From NCBI GenBank assembly GCA_016191525.1, contig JACPOK010000014.1, positions 248,001 through 312,000 on the forward strand: 64,000 bases of DNA, in the 5' to 3' direction. The position numbers and the translations under genes were made by a program. Source of the stretch: Burkholderiales bacterium. Lineage in GTDB: Bacteria; Pseudomonadota; Gammaproteobacteria; Burkholderiales; Burkholderiaceae_C. This document shows positions 42,620 through 55,919 of this stretch, one piece after another (the first letter of the stretch is position 1; the number at the start of each line of letters is the position of its first letter). The notes beneath the pieces were generated by a model. It made no database searches, was not told the origin of the DNA, and saw only the letters and a list, made by a program, of their open reading frames with translations.

Positions 42620-44314
42620 ATGGACACCAAGACCATCCACATCAACCCCCGCAGCAAGAACATCACCGAGGGCAAGTCGCGTGCGCCGAACCGCTCGATG
42701 TACTACGCCATGGGCTACGAGGAAGGCGACTTCAAGAAGCCCATGGTCGGCGTGGCCAACGGCCACAGCACCATCACGCCGTGCAACAGCGGCCTGCAGA
42801 AGCTGGCCGACGCCGCCATCGCCGGCATCGAGGAAGCCGGCGGCAACGCCCAGGTGTTCGGCACGCCCACCATCTCCGACGGCATGGCCATGGGCACCGA
42901 AGGCATGAAGTACTCGCTGGTCAGCCGCGAAGTGATCTCCGACTGCATCGAAACCTGCGTGCAGGGGCAGTGGATGGACGGCGTGCTGGTGGTCGGCGGC
43001 TGCGACAAGAATATGCCCGGCGGCCTGATGGGCATGCTGCGCGCCAACGTGCCGGCGATTTACGTGTATGGCGGCACCATCCTGCCGGGCCGCTACAAGG
43101 GCCAGGACCTGAACATCGTCAGCGTGTTCGAGGCCGTGGGCCAGAACGCGGCCGGCAACATGAGCGATGCCGACCTGCGCGAGATCGAGATGCGCGCCAT
43201 TCCTGGCCCCGGCTCCTGCGGCGGCATGTACACGGCCAACACCATGTCGTCGTCGTTCGAGGCGCTGGGCATCTCCCTGCCCTTCTCCTCCACCATGGCC
43301 AACCCGCATGACGAGAAAGAAAATTCGGCAAAGGAATCGGCCAAGGTGCTGATCGAGGCCATCAAGAAGGACATCAAGCCGCGCGACATCGTGACCAAAA
43401 AGGCGATCGAGAACGCGGTGGCGGTGATCATGGCCACCGGCGGCTCCACCAACGCGGTGCTGCACTTCCTGGCCATCGCCCACGCCGCGGGCGTGGAGTG
43501 GACCATCGACGACTTCGAGCGCGTGCGCCAGAAGACGCCGGTGCTGTGCGACCTGAAGCCCTCGGGCAAGTACCTGGCCGTGGACCTGCACAAGGCCGGC
43601 GGCATCCCGCAGGTGATGAAGATTTTGCTCAAGGCAGGCCTGCTGCACGGCGACTGCCTCACCATCAGCGGCCAGACCATCGCCGAAGTGCTCAAGGACA
43701 TCCCCGATGAGCCGCGCGCCGACCAGGACGTGATCCGCCCCATCGGCAAGCCCATGTACGCGCAGGGCCACCTGGCCATCCTGAAGGGCAACCTCTCGCC
43801 CGAAGGCGCGGTGGCCAAGATCACCGGCCTGAAGAACCCGGTGATCACCGGCCCGGCGCGCGTGTTCGACGACGAACAGTCGGCGCTGGCCGCCATCCTG
43901 GCCGGCAAGATCGTGGCCGGTGACGTGATGGTGCTGCGCTACCTGGGCCCCAAGGGCGGCCCCGGCATGCCGGAAATGCTGGCCCCCACCGGCGCGCTGA
44001 TCGGCGCCGGCCTGGGCGAAAGCGTGGGCCTGATCACCGACGGCCGCTTCTCCGGCGGCACTTGGGGCATGGTGGTCGGCCACGTGGCGCCTGAGGCCGC
44101 GGCCGGCGGCACCATCGCCTTCGTGAACGAGGGCGACTCCATCACCATCGACGCGCACAAGCTGATCCTGGAGCTGAACGTGCCCGAGGCCGAGATCGCC
44201 AAGCGCCGCGACGCCTGGACGGCCCCGGCACCGCGCTACACGCGCGGCGTGCAGGCCAAGTTTGCGTTCAACGCATCGAGTGCCAGCAAGGGCGCTGTGC
44301 TCGACGCGTACTGA
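42620..44314 (+). CDS. ilvD: Dihydroxy-acid dehydratase
   Basis: The product has 564 residues from the ATG at 42620 (AGGA 9 bases upstream). An earlier in-frame ATG at 42542 lies in the operator region. Fe-S ligands are Cys55 (PCNSG), Cys128 ([10 protein letters not shown]) and Cys200 ([12 protein letters not shown]), and the C-terminal catalytic Ser loop reads [10 protein letters not shown]. It dehydrates 2,3-dihydroxyisovalerate and its methylvalerate homologue, the third step of valine, isoleucine and leucine synthesis. It appears monocistronic and is followed by a repeat. Confidence 0.96.
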   Translation: MDTKTIHINPRSKNITEGKSRAPNRSMYYAMGYEEGDFKKPMVGVANGHSTITPCNSGLQKLADAAIAGIEEAGGNAQVFGTPTISDGMAMGTEGMKYSLVSREVISDCIETCVQGQWMDGVLVVGGCDKNMPGGLMGMLRANVPAIYVYGGTILPGRYKGQDLNIVSVFEAVGQNAAGNMSDADLREIEMRAIPGPGSCGGMYTANTMSSSFEALGISLPFSSTMANPHDEKENSAKESAKVLIEAIKKDIKPRDIVTKKAIENAVAVIMATGGSTNAVLHFLAIAHAAGVEWTIDDFERVRQKTPVLCDLKPSGKYLAVDLHKAGGIPQVMKILLKAGLLHGDCLTISGQTIAEVLKDIPDEPRADQDVIRPIGKPMYAQGHLAILKGNLSPEGAVAKITGLKNPVITGPARVFDDEQSALAAILAGKIVAGDVMVLRYLGPKGGPGMPEMLAPTGALIGAGLGESVGLITDGRFSGGTWGMVVGHVAPEAAAGGTIAFVNEGDSITIDAHKLILELNVPEAEIAKRRDAWTAPAPRYTRGVQAKFAFNASSASKGAVLDAY

Positions 44315-44315
44315 C

Positions 44316-44481
44316 CGTCATTGCGGGCTTGACCCGCAGTCCATGTTGGCACGCAGGGAGACACCTCGCGTCGCGGCAGGCGGTGCCCGGTGAGGTCGCG
44401 CGGTGCGGCCCGTCCGCATGCGCCTTTGCCCGCGAGGTGCGGCCACGCACAGGCGGATGCCGGATCAAGTCCGGCATGACA
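44316..44481. repeat. Probable interspersed repeat between ilvD and gdh
   Basis: It opens with CGTCATTGCGGGCTTGACCC (hairpin GCGGGCTTGACCCGC at 44323-44337) and closes with GCCGGATCAAGTCCGGC (44459-44475) followed by ATGACA. The two ends are thus related inverted sequences. From memory, such TCATTGCGGGCTTGACCCGC and GGATCAAGTCCGGCATGAC motifs recur across proteobacterial genomes. It may also serve as the terminator for ilvD and gdh, which converge here. Confidence 0.55.
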
Positions 44482-44483
44482 AC

Positions 44484-47400
44484 TCACGCGAGGTTTCTCA
44501 GCTCCCGCAGCGCCACCGACAGCATCGCCAGGTCGGCGTTGCTGCCGTCGGCCAGTTCGGCCAGCAGGCGCTGGGCGCGCTCCAGTTCGGTCCGGTTGCG
44601 CTCCTGCCAGGCGCTGAGCATGGCGCCGGCGGCGCCCTGCCCCTTGCTCACCACGTCCAGCGCGATGGAGCGCTGCAGGTCGGCCAGGTCGTCGCCCAGC
44701 GCCACCTTGGCCAGGTTCTGCCAGTTGCTTTCGGTCGGCAACGCGCTGATCTGCGTGCGCAGCCGCGCCAGCCCCAGGCTCTGGCCCACGCCGAAATGCA
44801 CCTCGGCGGTTTCTTCCAGGGCGTGGCGGGAGGATTCGGCGATCTCGGTGATGTCCAGCGCGGTGAACAGGCCATCGGTGGCGTCGATGCGCCGCGCGAG
44901 CTCCACCGGCACGCCCGCCTGCACCCAGGCGGCGACGCGCGGCGATTCGGCGGCCGGTGCTTCCAGCCGCGCGCGCAGCGCATCGATGGCGGGCATGAAG
45001 CGCTGCACCATCTGCTCCATCGGCTCGGCCAGGCGCTTGGAGCGCAGGAACCAGGTGGTGGCACGGGTGGTGAGCCGGTCCAGCTCCAGGATCATCTCGG
45101 ACTGCACCGCGTCGGGCACCTTGTTGTCCAGCGCCTCGATCTGCTGCCACACAGCCACATAGCCGAACACTTCACGCGTGGCCAGGTAGGCCCGCACGAT
45201 CTGCGGCGGCGTGGCGCCCGTCATCTCCATGATGCGGTGCACGAAGGTGGCGCCCACCCGGTTGACCATGCTGTTGAGAACGTGGGTGGCGATGATCTCG
45301 CGCTTGAGCGGATGGCGCGGGATGTAGGTGCCGAACTTCTCGCGCAGCTGCGCCGGGAAGTAGCGCTGCAGCGCGGTCGCAATCCACGGGTCTTCCGGCA
45401 GGTCGGAGCCCATCAGTTCGTCGGACAGCCACATCTTGCTGTAGGCCAGCAGCACGGCGCGCTCGGGGCTGGTCAGGCCCAGGGCCTTCGCCTTGCGCTC
45501 GGCCATGGCGTCATCCGTGGGCAGGAATTCGATGGCGCGGTGCAGCTGGCCGGCTTTTTCCAGGAAGCGCATGAAGCGCCCTTCCTGGTCGATCAGCTTC
45601 ACGCCCTGGCGGCCGGCCACCGACAGCGCCTGGGTCTGGAAGTAGTTGTCGCGCAGCACCAGCGCGGCGACGTCATCCGTCATCAGCGGCAGCAGCGAGT
45701 TGCGCTGCTTTTCGGTCATCTCGCCGTCGCCCACCGCGATGCCCAGCAGGATCTTGATGTTGACCTCGTGGTCCGAAGTGTCCACGCCCGCCGAGTTGTC
45801 GATGGCGTCGGTGTTGATGCGCACGCCGTTCAGCGCCGCCTCGATGCGGCCGCGCTGGGTGAAGCCCAGGTTGCCGCCTTCGGCCACCACCTTGCAGCGA
45901 AGCTCATTGCCGTTGATGCGCAGCGCGTCGTTGGCGCGGTCGCCCACGTCGGCGTGCGTTTCGGTGGAGGCCTTGACGTAGGTGCCGATGCCGCCGTTGT
46001 AGAGCAGGTCCACCGGTGCCTTGACGATGGCCGAGACCAGCTCGGTTGGTGCCAGCTGTTCCGCTTCAATGCCCAGCACGGCGCGCGCCTCGGCCGACAG
46101 CGGAATGGATTTTTCGGAGCGGGCCCAGATGCCGCCGCCTTTGGAGATCAGCTTCGCCTCGTAGTCGGCCCAGGATGAGCGCGGCAGCGCGAACAGGCGC
46201 TGCCGCTCGGCGAACGATGCCGCCTCATCCGGCGACGGGTCGATGAAGATGTGCCGGTGGTCGAACGCGGCCACCAGGCGGATGTGCGGCGACAGCAGCA
46301 TGCCGTTGCCGAACACGTCGCCCGACATGTCGCCTATGCCCACCACGCTGAACGGCGTGGCCTGCGTGTCCACGCCCATCTCGCGGAAGTGGCGCTTGAC
46401 GCTTTCCCAGGCGCCGCGCGCCGTGATGCCCATCACCTTGTGGTCGTAGCCCACGCTGCCGCCGGAGGCGAAGGCATCGCCCAGCCAGTGGCCGTATTCC
46501 TTGCTCACCGCGTTGGCGAAGTCCGAGAAGGTGGCCGTGCCCTTGTCGGCCGCGACCACCAGGTAGGGGTCGTCGCCGTCGACGCGCACCACCTGCGGCG
46601 GCGGCACGGTCTTGCCGCCGGCCAGGTTGTCGGTGATGTCCAGCAGGCCGCGCAGGTAATCCTGGTAGCAGGCCACGCCTTCCTTCATGTACGCATCGCG
46701 GTCGGATGCGGGCGGCGCCTTTTTCAGCACGAAGCCGCCCTTGGAGCCTACCGGCACGATCACGGTGTTCTTCACCATCTGCGCCTTCACCAGGCCCAGC
46801 ACCTCGGTACGGAAATCGTCCGGCCGGTCCGACCAGCGCAGGCCGCCGCGCGCCACCTTGCCGCCGCGCAGGTGAATGCCCTCGAAGCGCGGCGAGTACA
46901 CAAAAATCTCGTACAGCGGCCGTGGCTGCGGCAGGCCCGGCACCTGGGCCGAATCCAGCTTGAAGCTGAGGAAGCTGCGGCGCGGGCCGGCGGCGCCCGA
47001 ATGGCCCACGCCGGTGCGCCAGAAGTTGGTGCGCAGCGTGGCCTGCACCAGCGCCAGCAGCTGGCGCAGCACCCGGTCTTCCGACAGGTTGCTCACCTTT
47101 TCCAGCGCCTTCTCGATGCCGTTCACCTGCGCCCTGGCGCCCTCCTCGTCGCGCGCGGCCGGATCGAAGCGCAGCTTGAACAGGCCCACCAGCATGCGTG
47201 CGATGCGCGGGTGCGCGGCCAGCGTGGTGTTGATGGTGGTTTGCGACTGCGCGAAGCCGATCTGCCTCAAGTACTTGGCGTAGGCGCGCAGGATCACGAT
47301 CTCGTCGGCCGCCAGGCCCGCCAGCAGCACCAGGCGGTTGAAGTTGTCGTTCTCCACTTCGCCGCGGAACACGCGCGCGAAGGTGTCCTCGAACAGGCGT

Positions 47401-49292
47401 GCCATGGCCTCGGGCTCGACCTCGCCCGCCATCTGGGCCTGCAGCTCGAAGTCGTGCAGCGACACCTCGCCCTGCGGCACCTCGATGCGGTAGTTCGATT
47501 CGGCCAGCACGCGCACGCCCATGTGTTCCAGCATGGGCAAGCTGTCGGACAGCACCACCGCCTCGCCCAGGTGATAGACCTTGAAGCCCAGCGTGCCCGC
47601 GGCGCCGCCCAGCGGCTGGTACAGCGTCAGCGCCAGCGGCGCCTCGGCCGACAGGCCGGCCAGCTTGCGAACGTCAGGCACCGCGGCGCGCGCATCGACC
47701 CGCTCGCGGTAGTCGGCCGGCATGGAGGCGCTCCAGCGCTTGAACAGCTCCAGGCCCTTGGCCTCGCCCTCGGCGTCGACCAGCGCGTCGCGCAGCTCGT
47801 CGTCCCAGCGGCGCGCGGCTGCCGCCAGCCGGCGCTCGATGTCCTGCCGGTCGAACGCCGGCACCTGGCCGGGCGTGGTGCGCACGTTGAAGTGGATGCG
47901 CGCCAGCACGGCGTCGCTGAGCATCACGTCGAAGTCGGAGCCCGTGCCCTTGAGCGCATCGACCAGGATGCGCTGAAACTTGATGCGCAGATCGGTCGAG
48001 TACGCCTCGCGCGGCACGTAGACCAGGCAGGAGACGAAACGGTCGAACGGGTCGCGCCAGGTGAACAGGCGCAGCCGCTGACGCTCCCCCAGCGCCAGGA
48101 TGCCCAGGGCGGTTTCATACAGCTCGTCGTCGGGAATCTGGAACAGGTCGTCGCGCGGGAAGGTTTCCAGGATGTGCTGCAGCGCCTTGGCCAGGTGGCC
48201 GCCCGGCGGCAGGCCGGCGCGTTGCGCGATGGCTTCCACCTTGCCGCGCAGCAGCGGCGTTTCGGAGACGCGTGCACTGTAAGCAGTGGAGGTGAACAGG
48301 CCGATGAAGCGGTGCTCGCCGATCACTTCGCCCTTCGCGTTGTAGCGCTTCACGCCCACATAGTCGGTGTGGCCGGCACGGTGCACCGTGGAGCGGGTGT
48401 TGGCCTTGGTGACGATCAGCACCGGCTCGGGCGCGCTGGCCAGGGCCCGGGCCTGCGGCGGCAGGGCCGAGAAACTGGCGGACATCTTTTCATCGGCGCT
48501 CTCGCGCAGCAGGCCCAGGCCGCTGCCGGCCACCAGCTGCAGCGCGGCCTGGCCTTCGTGGCTCACCAGGTCGTGCCGGCGGTAGCCCAGCAGCGTGAAA
48601 TGGTCCTGGGCGAGCCACTGCAGGAAGGCACGGCTCTCCGCCACCTGCGGGGCGGAAACGGTGGCGGGCGCGGAATCCAGTTCGGATGTGGCGGCTTGCA
48701 GCTGCGCGACCATCGGCTTCCAGTCTTCCACCGCGGCGCGCACGTCGGCCAGCGCGCGCTCGATGCCGGCGGCCAGCTGGGCGCGCTGCTGCGCATCGAC
48801 CATGCGGTCGACCTCGATGGTCATCCACGATTCGCGCGGCGCTTCGGGCGCATCCGCGCGCGGGCGAACAGACTGCACCTGGCCGGAGCCGTCGCGCTCC
48901 ACCGCGTAGATCGGGTGCACGATCAGGTGCAGCGTCAGCCCCTGGCGGTTGATCTCCATGGTGGTGGTGTCCACCAGGAAGGGCATGTCGTCGTTGACGA
49001 TCTCCACCAGCGAGTGGCGCGAACCCCAGCCGTTCTCGGCCACCGAGGGGCTGGAAACGCGCACCTTGGCGCGGCCCTTTTCACGCAGGGCGCCGAACTG
49101 CCAGAGCGACAGCAGCGCGCCCAGCAGATCGGCGTTGCTGCGCTCGGCCAGGTCCTGCGCATCGAGCTGGCGGAAGTGCTCGCGGGCGAACGGCTCGATG
49201 GCCGCGCGCTGGGGCGCCGTCAGGCGCGTGGCCGCCAGGGCCAGCACGGCCTCGACGCGTTCGACGCGAAGCGCGTCAGTGGATGCATCCAT
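44484..49292 (-). CDS. gdhB: NAD-specific glutamate dehydrogenase, large (180 kDa) type
   Basis: The product has 1,602 residues from the ATG at 49292 (GAGGAAG 6 bases upstream). An N-terminal regulatory region with ACT-like segments precedes the catalytic core (about 720-1150), which has LRWSDRPDDFRTEVLGLVKAQ, the substrate Lys in VGSKGGFVLKK, and the Rossmann part VVGIGDMSGDVFGNGML. A long helical C-terminal region follows. It deaminates glutamate to 2-oxoglutarate, a catabolic and anaplerotic step. The long antisense open frame over the same bases is not coding. Confidence 0.95.
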   Translation of the reverse strand: MDASTDALRVERVEAVLALAATRLTAPQRAAIEPFAREHFRQLDAQDLAERSNADLLGALLSLWQFGALREKGRAKVRVSSPSVAENGWGSRHSLVEIVNDDMPFLVDTTTMEINRQGLTLHLIVHPIYAVERDGSGQVQSVRPRADAPEAPRESWMTIEVDRMVDAQQRAQLAAGIERALADVRAAVEDWKPMVAQLQAATSELDSAPATVSAPQVAESRAFLQWLAQDHFTLLGYRRHDLVSHEGQAALQLVAGSGLGLLRESADEKMSASFSALPPQARALASAPEPVLIVTKANTRSTVHRAGHTDYVGVKRYNAKGEVIGEHRFIGLFTSTAYSARVSETPLLRGKVEAIAQRAGLPPGGHLAKALQHILETFPRDDLFQIPDDELYETALGILALGERQRLRLFTWRDPFDRFVSCLVYVPREAYSTDLRIKFQRILVDALKGTGSDFDVMLSDAVLARIHFNVRTTPGQVPAFDRQDIERRLAAAARRWDDELRDALVDAEGEAKGLELFKRWSASMPADYRERVDARAAVPDVRKLAGLSAEAPLALTLYQPLGGAAGTLGFKVYHLGEAVVLSDSLPMLEHMGVRVLAESNYRIEVPQGEVSLHDFELQAQMAGEVEPEAMARLFEDTFARVFRGEVENDNFNRLVLLAGLAADEIVILRAYAKYLRQIGFAQSQTTINTTLAAHPRIARMLVGLFKLRFDPAARDEEGARAQVNGIEKALEKVSNLSEDRVLRQLLALVQATLRTNFWRTGVGHSGAAGPRRSFLSFKLDSAQVPGLPQPRPLYEIFVYSPRFEGIHLRGGKVARGGLRWSDRPDDFRTEVLGLVKAQMVKNTVIVPVGSKGGFVLKKAPPASDRDAYMKEGVACYQDYLRGLLDITDNLAGGKTVPPPQVVRVDGDDPYLVVAADKGTATFSDFANAVSKEYGHWLGDAFASGGSVGYDHKVMGITARGAWESVKRHFREMGVDTQATPFSVVGIGDMSGDVFGNGMLLSPHIRLVAAFDHRHIFIDPSPDEAASFAERQRLFALPRSSWADYEAKLISKGGGIWARSEKSIPLSAEARAVLGIEAEQLAPTELVSAIVKAPVDLLYNGGIGTYVKASTETHADVGDRANDALRINGNELRCKVVAEGGNLGFTQRGRIEAALNGVRINTDAIDNSAGVDTSDHEVNIKILLGIAVGDGEMTEKQRNSLLPLMTDDVAALVLRDNYFQTQALSVAGRQGVKLIDQEGRFMRFLEKAGQLHRAIEFLPTDDAMAERKAKALGLTSPERAVLLAYSKMWLSDELMGSDLPEDPWIATALQRYFPAQLREKFGTYIPRHPLKREIIATHVLNSMVNRVGATFVHRIMEMTGATPPQIVRAYLATREVFGYVAVWQQIEALDNKVPDAVQSEMILELDRLTTRATTWFLRSKRLAEPMEQMVQRFMPAIDALRARLEAPAAESPRVAAWVQAGVPVELARRIDATDGLFTALDITEIAESSRHALEETAEVHFGVGQSLGLARLRTQISALPTESNWQNLAKVALGDDLADLQRSIALDVVSKGQGAAGAMLSAWQERNRTELERAQRLLAELADGSNADLAMLSVALRELRNLA

Positions 49293-49430
49293 GTTGTTCT
49301 TCCTCACTGTCTTGGCATGCCTGCACTCTAGGCGCATGCGGCAGAAAGTGCCAATGCCGATTGCTGCGGGCCGGATGCGCAATGCGCATGCGCGCCCGCA
49401 CGGCGTGAGAAAGAGGTGCGAAGAAGCGCC

Positions 49431-49673
49431 TTAGCGGCGCTTTTTGGTCTGGATGCCCAGCGATTCGCGGTTTTTATCGATCCGGGCCTGCTTGCGGTCG
49501 TTTTCCTTTTCCATGGCCTTGCGCTTGGTGTAACCCGAGGCGTCGGCCCAGGCCCACCAGGCCACGGCCAGCCCGAACGGCGACAGCACCAGCCACCAGG
49601 GCCAGGCGGCGACGGGGCCGAATTCCATGTACTTCATGGCCAGCAAAATAATCCCGATTCCAAGGAAATACAT
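49431..49673 (-). CDS. Small Trp-rich membrane protein (TIGR04438-like)
   Basis: The product has 80 residues from the ATG at 49673, with GGAG 7 bases upstream. A membrane helix (MYFLGIGIILLAMKYME) is followed by the Trp-rich stretch AAWPWWLVLSPFGLAVAWWAW and a basic tail (KRKAMEKENDRKQARIDKN). This matches the small Trp-rich family found in Burkholderiales. The function is unknown. It diverges from the cytochrome c gene. Confidence 0.8.
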   Translation of the reverse strand: MYFLGIGIILLAMKYMEFGPVAAWPWWLVLSPFGLAVAWWAWADASGYTKRKAMEKENDRKQARIDKNRESLGIQTKKRR

Positions 49674-49754
49674 GACAGTTCTCCGGGCGGCGAGGGTCAA
49701 CCGCAGTCACTACAATCGCGTTGAACGACTGTAACCCAACCAACGAGGAAAAAA

Positions 49755-50060
49755 ATGAAACGTGCCCTGTTCGCCCTGCTGGCCGCCACCGCCGTCGCCG
49801 CGCCCGCGCTGGCCGACCAGGCCCTGGCCACGGCCAAGAACTGCATGGCCTGCCACGCGGTCGACAAGAAGCTGGTCGGCCCCGCCTACAAGGAAGTGGC
49901 CGCCAAGTACGCCGGCCAGAAAGACGCGGCGGACAAGCTGGCCGTGAAGATCCAGAAGGGCGGCTCCGGCGTCTGGGGCCCCGTGCCCATGCCCGCCAAC
50001 GCACAGGTCAACGAAGCCGAAGCCAAGAAGCTGGCCGCCTGGGTTCTCAGCCTGAAGTAA
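49755..50060 (+). CDS. Periplasmic class I cytochrome c (c551-like)
   Basis: The product has 101 residues. The signal peptide is cleaved after ALA (residue 20). Haem attachment is Cys30-Met-Ala-Cys33-His34, and the axial Met is probably Met79 in GPVPMPAN. The small size and [14 protein letters not shown] match c551-type soluble electron carriers, which donate to terminal oxidases or nitrite reductase. GAGGAAAAAA precedes the ATG, and TACAAT at 49711-49716 could be the -10. A terminator follows 18 bases after the stop. Confidence 0.93.
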   Translation: MKRALFALLAATAVAAPALADQALATAKNCMACHAVDKKLVGPAYKEVAAKYAGQKDAADKLAVKIQKGGSGVWGPVPMPANAQVNEAEAKKLAAWVLSLK

Positions 50061-50078
50061 ACCCTGCGTAAAGAATAG

Positions 50079-50103
50079 AAAAGCCCGCAACCGCGGGCTT
50101 TTT
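50079..50103 (+). terminator. Intrinsic terminator after cytochrome c gene
   Basis: Stem GCCCGC/GCGGGC with loop AACC, preceded by AAAA and followed by TTTTT. The flanking A run also allows some use on the minus strand. Confidence 0.88.
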
Positions 50104-50157
50104 CATTGGAGAAACGGCCCGCAGAGCGCACCACGCCTGCGTAAGCCGCTATCTTTT

Positions 50158-50164
<7 letters not shown>
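50102..50164 (+). repeat. 62-65 nt interspersed hairpin element, copy 4
   Basis: TTCATTGGAGAAACGGCCCG, then CAGAGCGCACCACGCCTGCG, then hairpin GCTATCTTTTTTATAGC. The hairpin contains the last codon and the TAA stop of the acetyl-CoA synthetase gene on the minus strand, so the element supplies that gene's end. Same block order as copy 1 at 18616. Confidence 0.8.
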
Positions 50165-52143
<1,979 letters not shown>

Positions 52144-52269
52144 AGCTTGTCTCCGTTGGGGTTCGATTTCGCCGGTAATGTCAGGGTTTGCACTTACAAC
52201 GCACTGACTTACGCGAACCTTGCCAATTTACTCCAAGCCCGCCGCGCCGACCACGCGCGCGCCCCAACG

Positions 52270-52301
52270 AAAAAAGGCACCCCGCCTTGCGGCGGGATGC
52301 C
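52270..52301 (-). terminator. Intrinsic terminator after OFA-type MFS gene
   Basis: On the minus strand GGCATCCCGCC/GGCGGGGTGCC with loop GCAA is followed by six T. It lies 20 bases after the MFS stop and separates that gene from acsA. Confidence 0.88.
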
Positions 52302-52321
52302 CCTTGAAAAGGTCTGGGGGC

Positions 52322-53644
52322 TCAGGTCGTCGCGGCGGCCCTGAAGTCACCGCTGGCGCTGGCCTCGGCAGCCGGCGCGGGCCGGTTCATTTCGGCGCGG
52401 CGCATCGGCCGCAGCACGTACCAGGCCATCAGCGCGGCGATGGCGTTCATGACGCTGCCGACGATGAACACGGCATGCCAGCTTCCGGTCATGGCCGTCA
52501 GCACGCTGGACAGCGGCACCAGCAGCGAGGCCGTGCCCTTGGCGGTGTACAGCAGGCCCGCGTTGGCGGCGGCGTACTTGGAGCCGAAGGTATCGGCGCA
52601 GGTGGAGGGGAACAGGCTGTAGATCTCGCCCCAGGCGAAGAACACCAGGCCCGTGAGGATCACGAAGGCGATCGGGTTCTGGCCGAACTGGTACAGCGCC
52701 AGGATGCCGACGGATTCGAGGCCGAAGGCGAACAGCATGGTCTTCTCGCGGCCGATCTGGTCGGACACCCAGCCGAAGAACGGACGCGTCAGGCCGTTGA
52801 GCACACGGTCGATGGCCAGCGCGAAAGTCAGCGCGGGCAGCACCAGGCCCATGATGTTGACGGGCACGTCGCCGATCTTGAAGTCCCTTGCAATGGGGCC
52901 CAGCTGCGCGGTCGCCATCAGGCCGCCGGCTGCCACCATCACGAACATCACGTACATCACCCAGAACACCGGGCGGCGCAGGATTTCGCTGGGCTTGTAG
53001 TCATGGCGGCCCTGCTGCACGTTGATCTTAGAGACAGCGGCGCTCTTGGCCAGGTTGGACGGGGCGCGGGTCAGGAAGAACGACATCACGAACACGACGA
53101 CGCCCTGCAGGATGCCGAAGTAGAGGAAGGCCGACTGGTAGCCGCTGTCCTTGATCATCGCGGAGATGGGCAGGATGGTGAGCGCGGAGCCGGCGCCGAA
53201 ACCGGCGGCCGTGAGGCCTGCCGCGAGGCCGCGGCGGTCCGGGAACCACTTGAGCGCGTTGCCCACGCAGGTGCCGTAGACGGCGCCCGCGCCGACACCG
53301 CTGACGGCGGCGGCGAAGTACAGCAGCGCCAGCGAATCAGCGTAGGAGTTCAGTACCCAGCCGATGCCGCAGAGCACGCCGCCGCCCATCACCACGGGGC
53401 GCGGGCCGAAGCGGTCGACCAGGTAGCCTTCAATGGGCACCAGCCAGGTTTCGGTCAGCACGAAGATCGTGAAGGCGACCTGGATCGCGGCCTTGCTCCA
53501 GCCGTATTTGTCGGAAATCGGGTTGACGAACAGGGTCCAGCCGTACTGCAGGTTGGCGATCATCGCCATGCAGACGATGCCCATGAGTAGCTGCATCCAG
53601 CGATAGGTTGAAGAACGGGCGGGTGCGCCGTCGGTGTAGGCCAT
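52322..53644 (-). CDS. OFA-family MFS transporter (oxalate/formate antiporter type)
   Basis: The product has 440 residues from the ATG at 53644 (GGAG 8 bases upstream). Twelve helices are present. The start [26 protein letters not shown] and [19 protein letters not shown] are characteristic of the OFA family, which includes OxlT. Proximity to acsA suggests import of acetate, formate or another monocarboxylate, but the substrate is not proven. It diverges from the UPF0114 gene with 162 bases between. Confidence 0.88.
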   Translation of the reverse strand: MAYTDGAPARSSTYRWMQLLMGIVCMAMIANLQYGWTLFVNPISDKYGWSKAAIQVAFTIFVLTETWLVPIEGYLVDRFGPRPVVMGGGVLCGIGWVLNSYADSLALLYFAAAVSGVGAGAVYGTCVGNALKWFPDRRGLAAGLTAAGFGAGSALTILPISAMIKDSGYQSAFLYFGILQGVVVFVMSFFLTRAPSNLAKSAAVSKINVQQGRHDYKPSEILRRPVFWVMYVMFVMVAAGGLMATAQLGPIARDFKIGDVPVNIMGLVLPALTFALAIDRVLNGLTRPFFGWVSDQIGREKTMLFAFGLESVGILALYQFGQNPIAFVILTGLVFFAWGEIYSLFPSTCADTFGSKYAAANAGLLYTAKGTASLLVPLSSVLTAMTGSWHAVFIVGSVMNAIAALMAWYVLRPMRRAEMNRPAPAAEASASGDFRAAATT

Positions 53645-53806
53645 TTGTGTGTCTCCGGTTGCTTTGATTGCGCCGCGTGGCATGTATCTGCTCGGGCCCG
53701 ATTCTGGGATTGCGAATACGAAATTGCCTTGACCGGAGTCAAGAAACGGGGCGCGCATATTGATCGCAGTCAAGATTGTGGAAATTTCCGCGCTCTACAA
53801 TCCGGC

Positions 53807-54421
53807 ATGTCTGACCCAAACCTGACGGGACGGCCCGCATCGCCGATGCGCCCCCTTCCCAGCCTGATCTTCGCGAGCCGCTGGCTGCAATTGCCCCTGT
53901 ACCTCGGCCTGATCGCCGCGCAGGCCGTATACGTGTTTCACTTCTGGGTGGAGCTGGTTCACCTGCTGCACGCCGCGTTCGGCAGCCAGGAGGCCCTGCA
54001 GAGCCTGATCACCAGCATCGGCTACAAGACCGGTACGCCGATCGTCACGCTCAACGAGACCGTGATCATGCTGGTGGTGCTGGCGCTGATCGACGTGGTG
54101 ATGATCTCCAACCTGCTGATCATGGTGATCGTGGGCGGGTATGAAACCTTCGTCAGCCGCATGGGGCTGCAGGACCACCCGGACCAGCCCGAATGGCTGA
54201 GCCACGTGAACGCCTCGGTGCTGAAGGTGAAGCTGGCCACGGCCATCATCGGCATCAGCTCCATCCACCTGCTCAAGACCTTCATCAACGCCGACAACTA
54301 CTCCGACCGGGTGCTGATCGCGCAGACGGCGATCCACATCACCTTCCTGCTGTCGGCCGTGGCGATCGCCTACACCGACAAGATCATGTCGGGCATCGCG
54401 TCGTCAAACCCGAAGCATTGA
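53807..54421 (+). CDS. UPF0114/YqhA-family membrane protein
   Basis: The product has 204 residues from the ATG at 53807. Four hydrophobic segments are visible, with the family stretches [41 protein letters not shown] and [16 protein letters not shown]. YqhA-like proteins have no settled role. It converges with fumC across 12 bases. Confidence 0.87.
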   Translation: MSDPNLTGRPASPMRPLPSLIFASRWLQLPLYLGLIAAQAVYVFHFWVELVHLLHAAFGSQEALQSLITSIGYKTGTPIVTLNETVIMLVVLALIDVVMISNLLIMVIVGGYETFVSRMGLQDHPDQPEWLSHVNASVLKVKLATAIIGISSIHLLKTFINADNYSDRVLIAQTAIHITFLLSAVAIAYTDKIMSGIASSNPKH

Positions 54422-54433
54422 GCGGCGGGCCGG

Positions 54434-55819
<1,386 letters not shown>

Positions 55820-55919
55820 GGTCAAGTAAGGCTCAGCTGTCAAAATACGGAGTGGCAGCCACCGTAGCAGAGTTGGCGGCCCTTGTGTATTCCCCAGCCC
55901 TCACCTCCCCTCCAGCATC

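Noticed and set aside
46251..49331. Antisense open frame of 1,026 codons over the glutamate dehydrogenase gene
   Set aside because: Composition is His/Gln/Arg-rich shadow typical of the complement of GC3-rich coding sequence. The opposite strand encodes a full-length recognisable enzyme.
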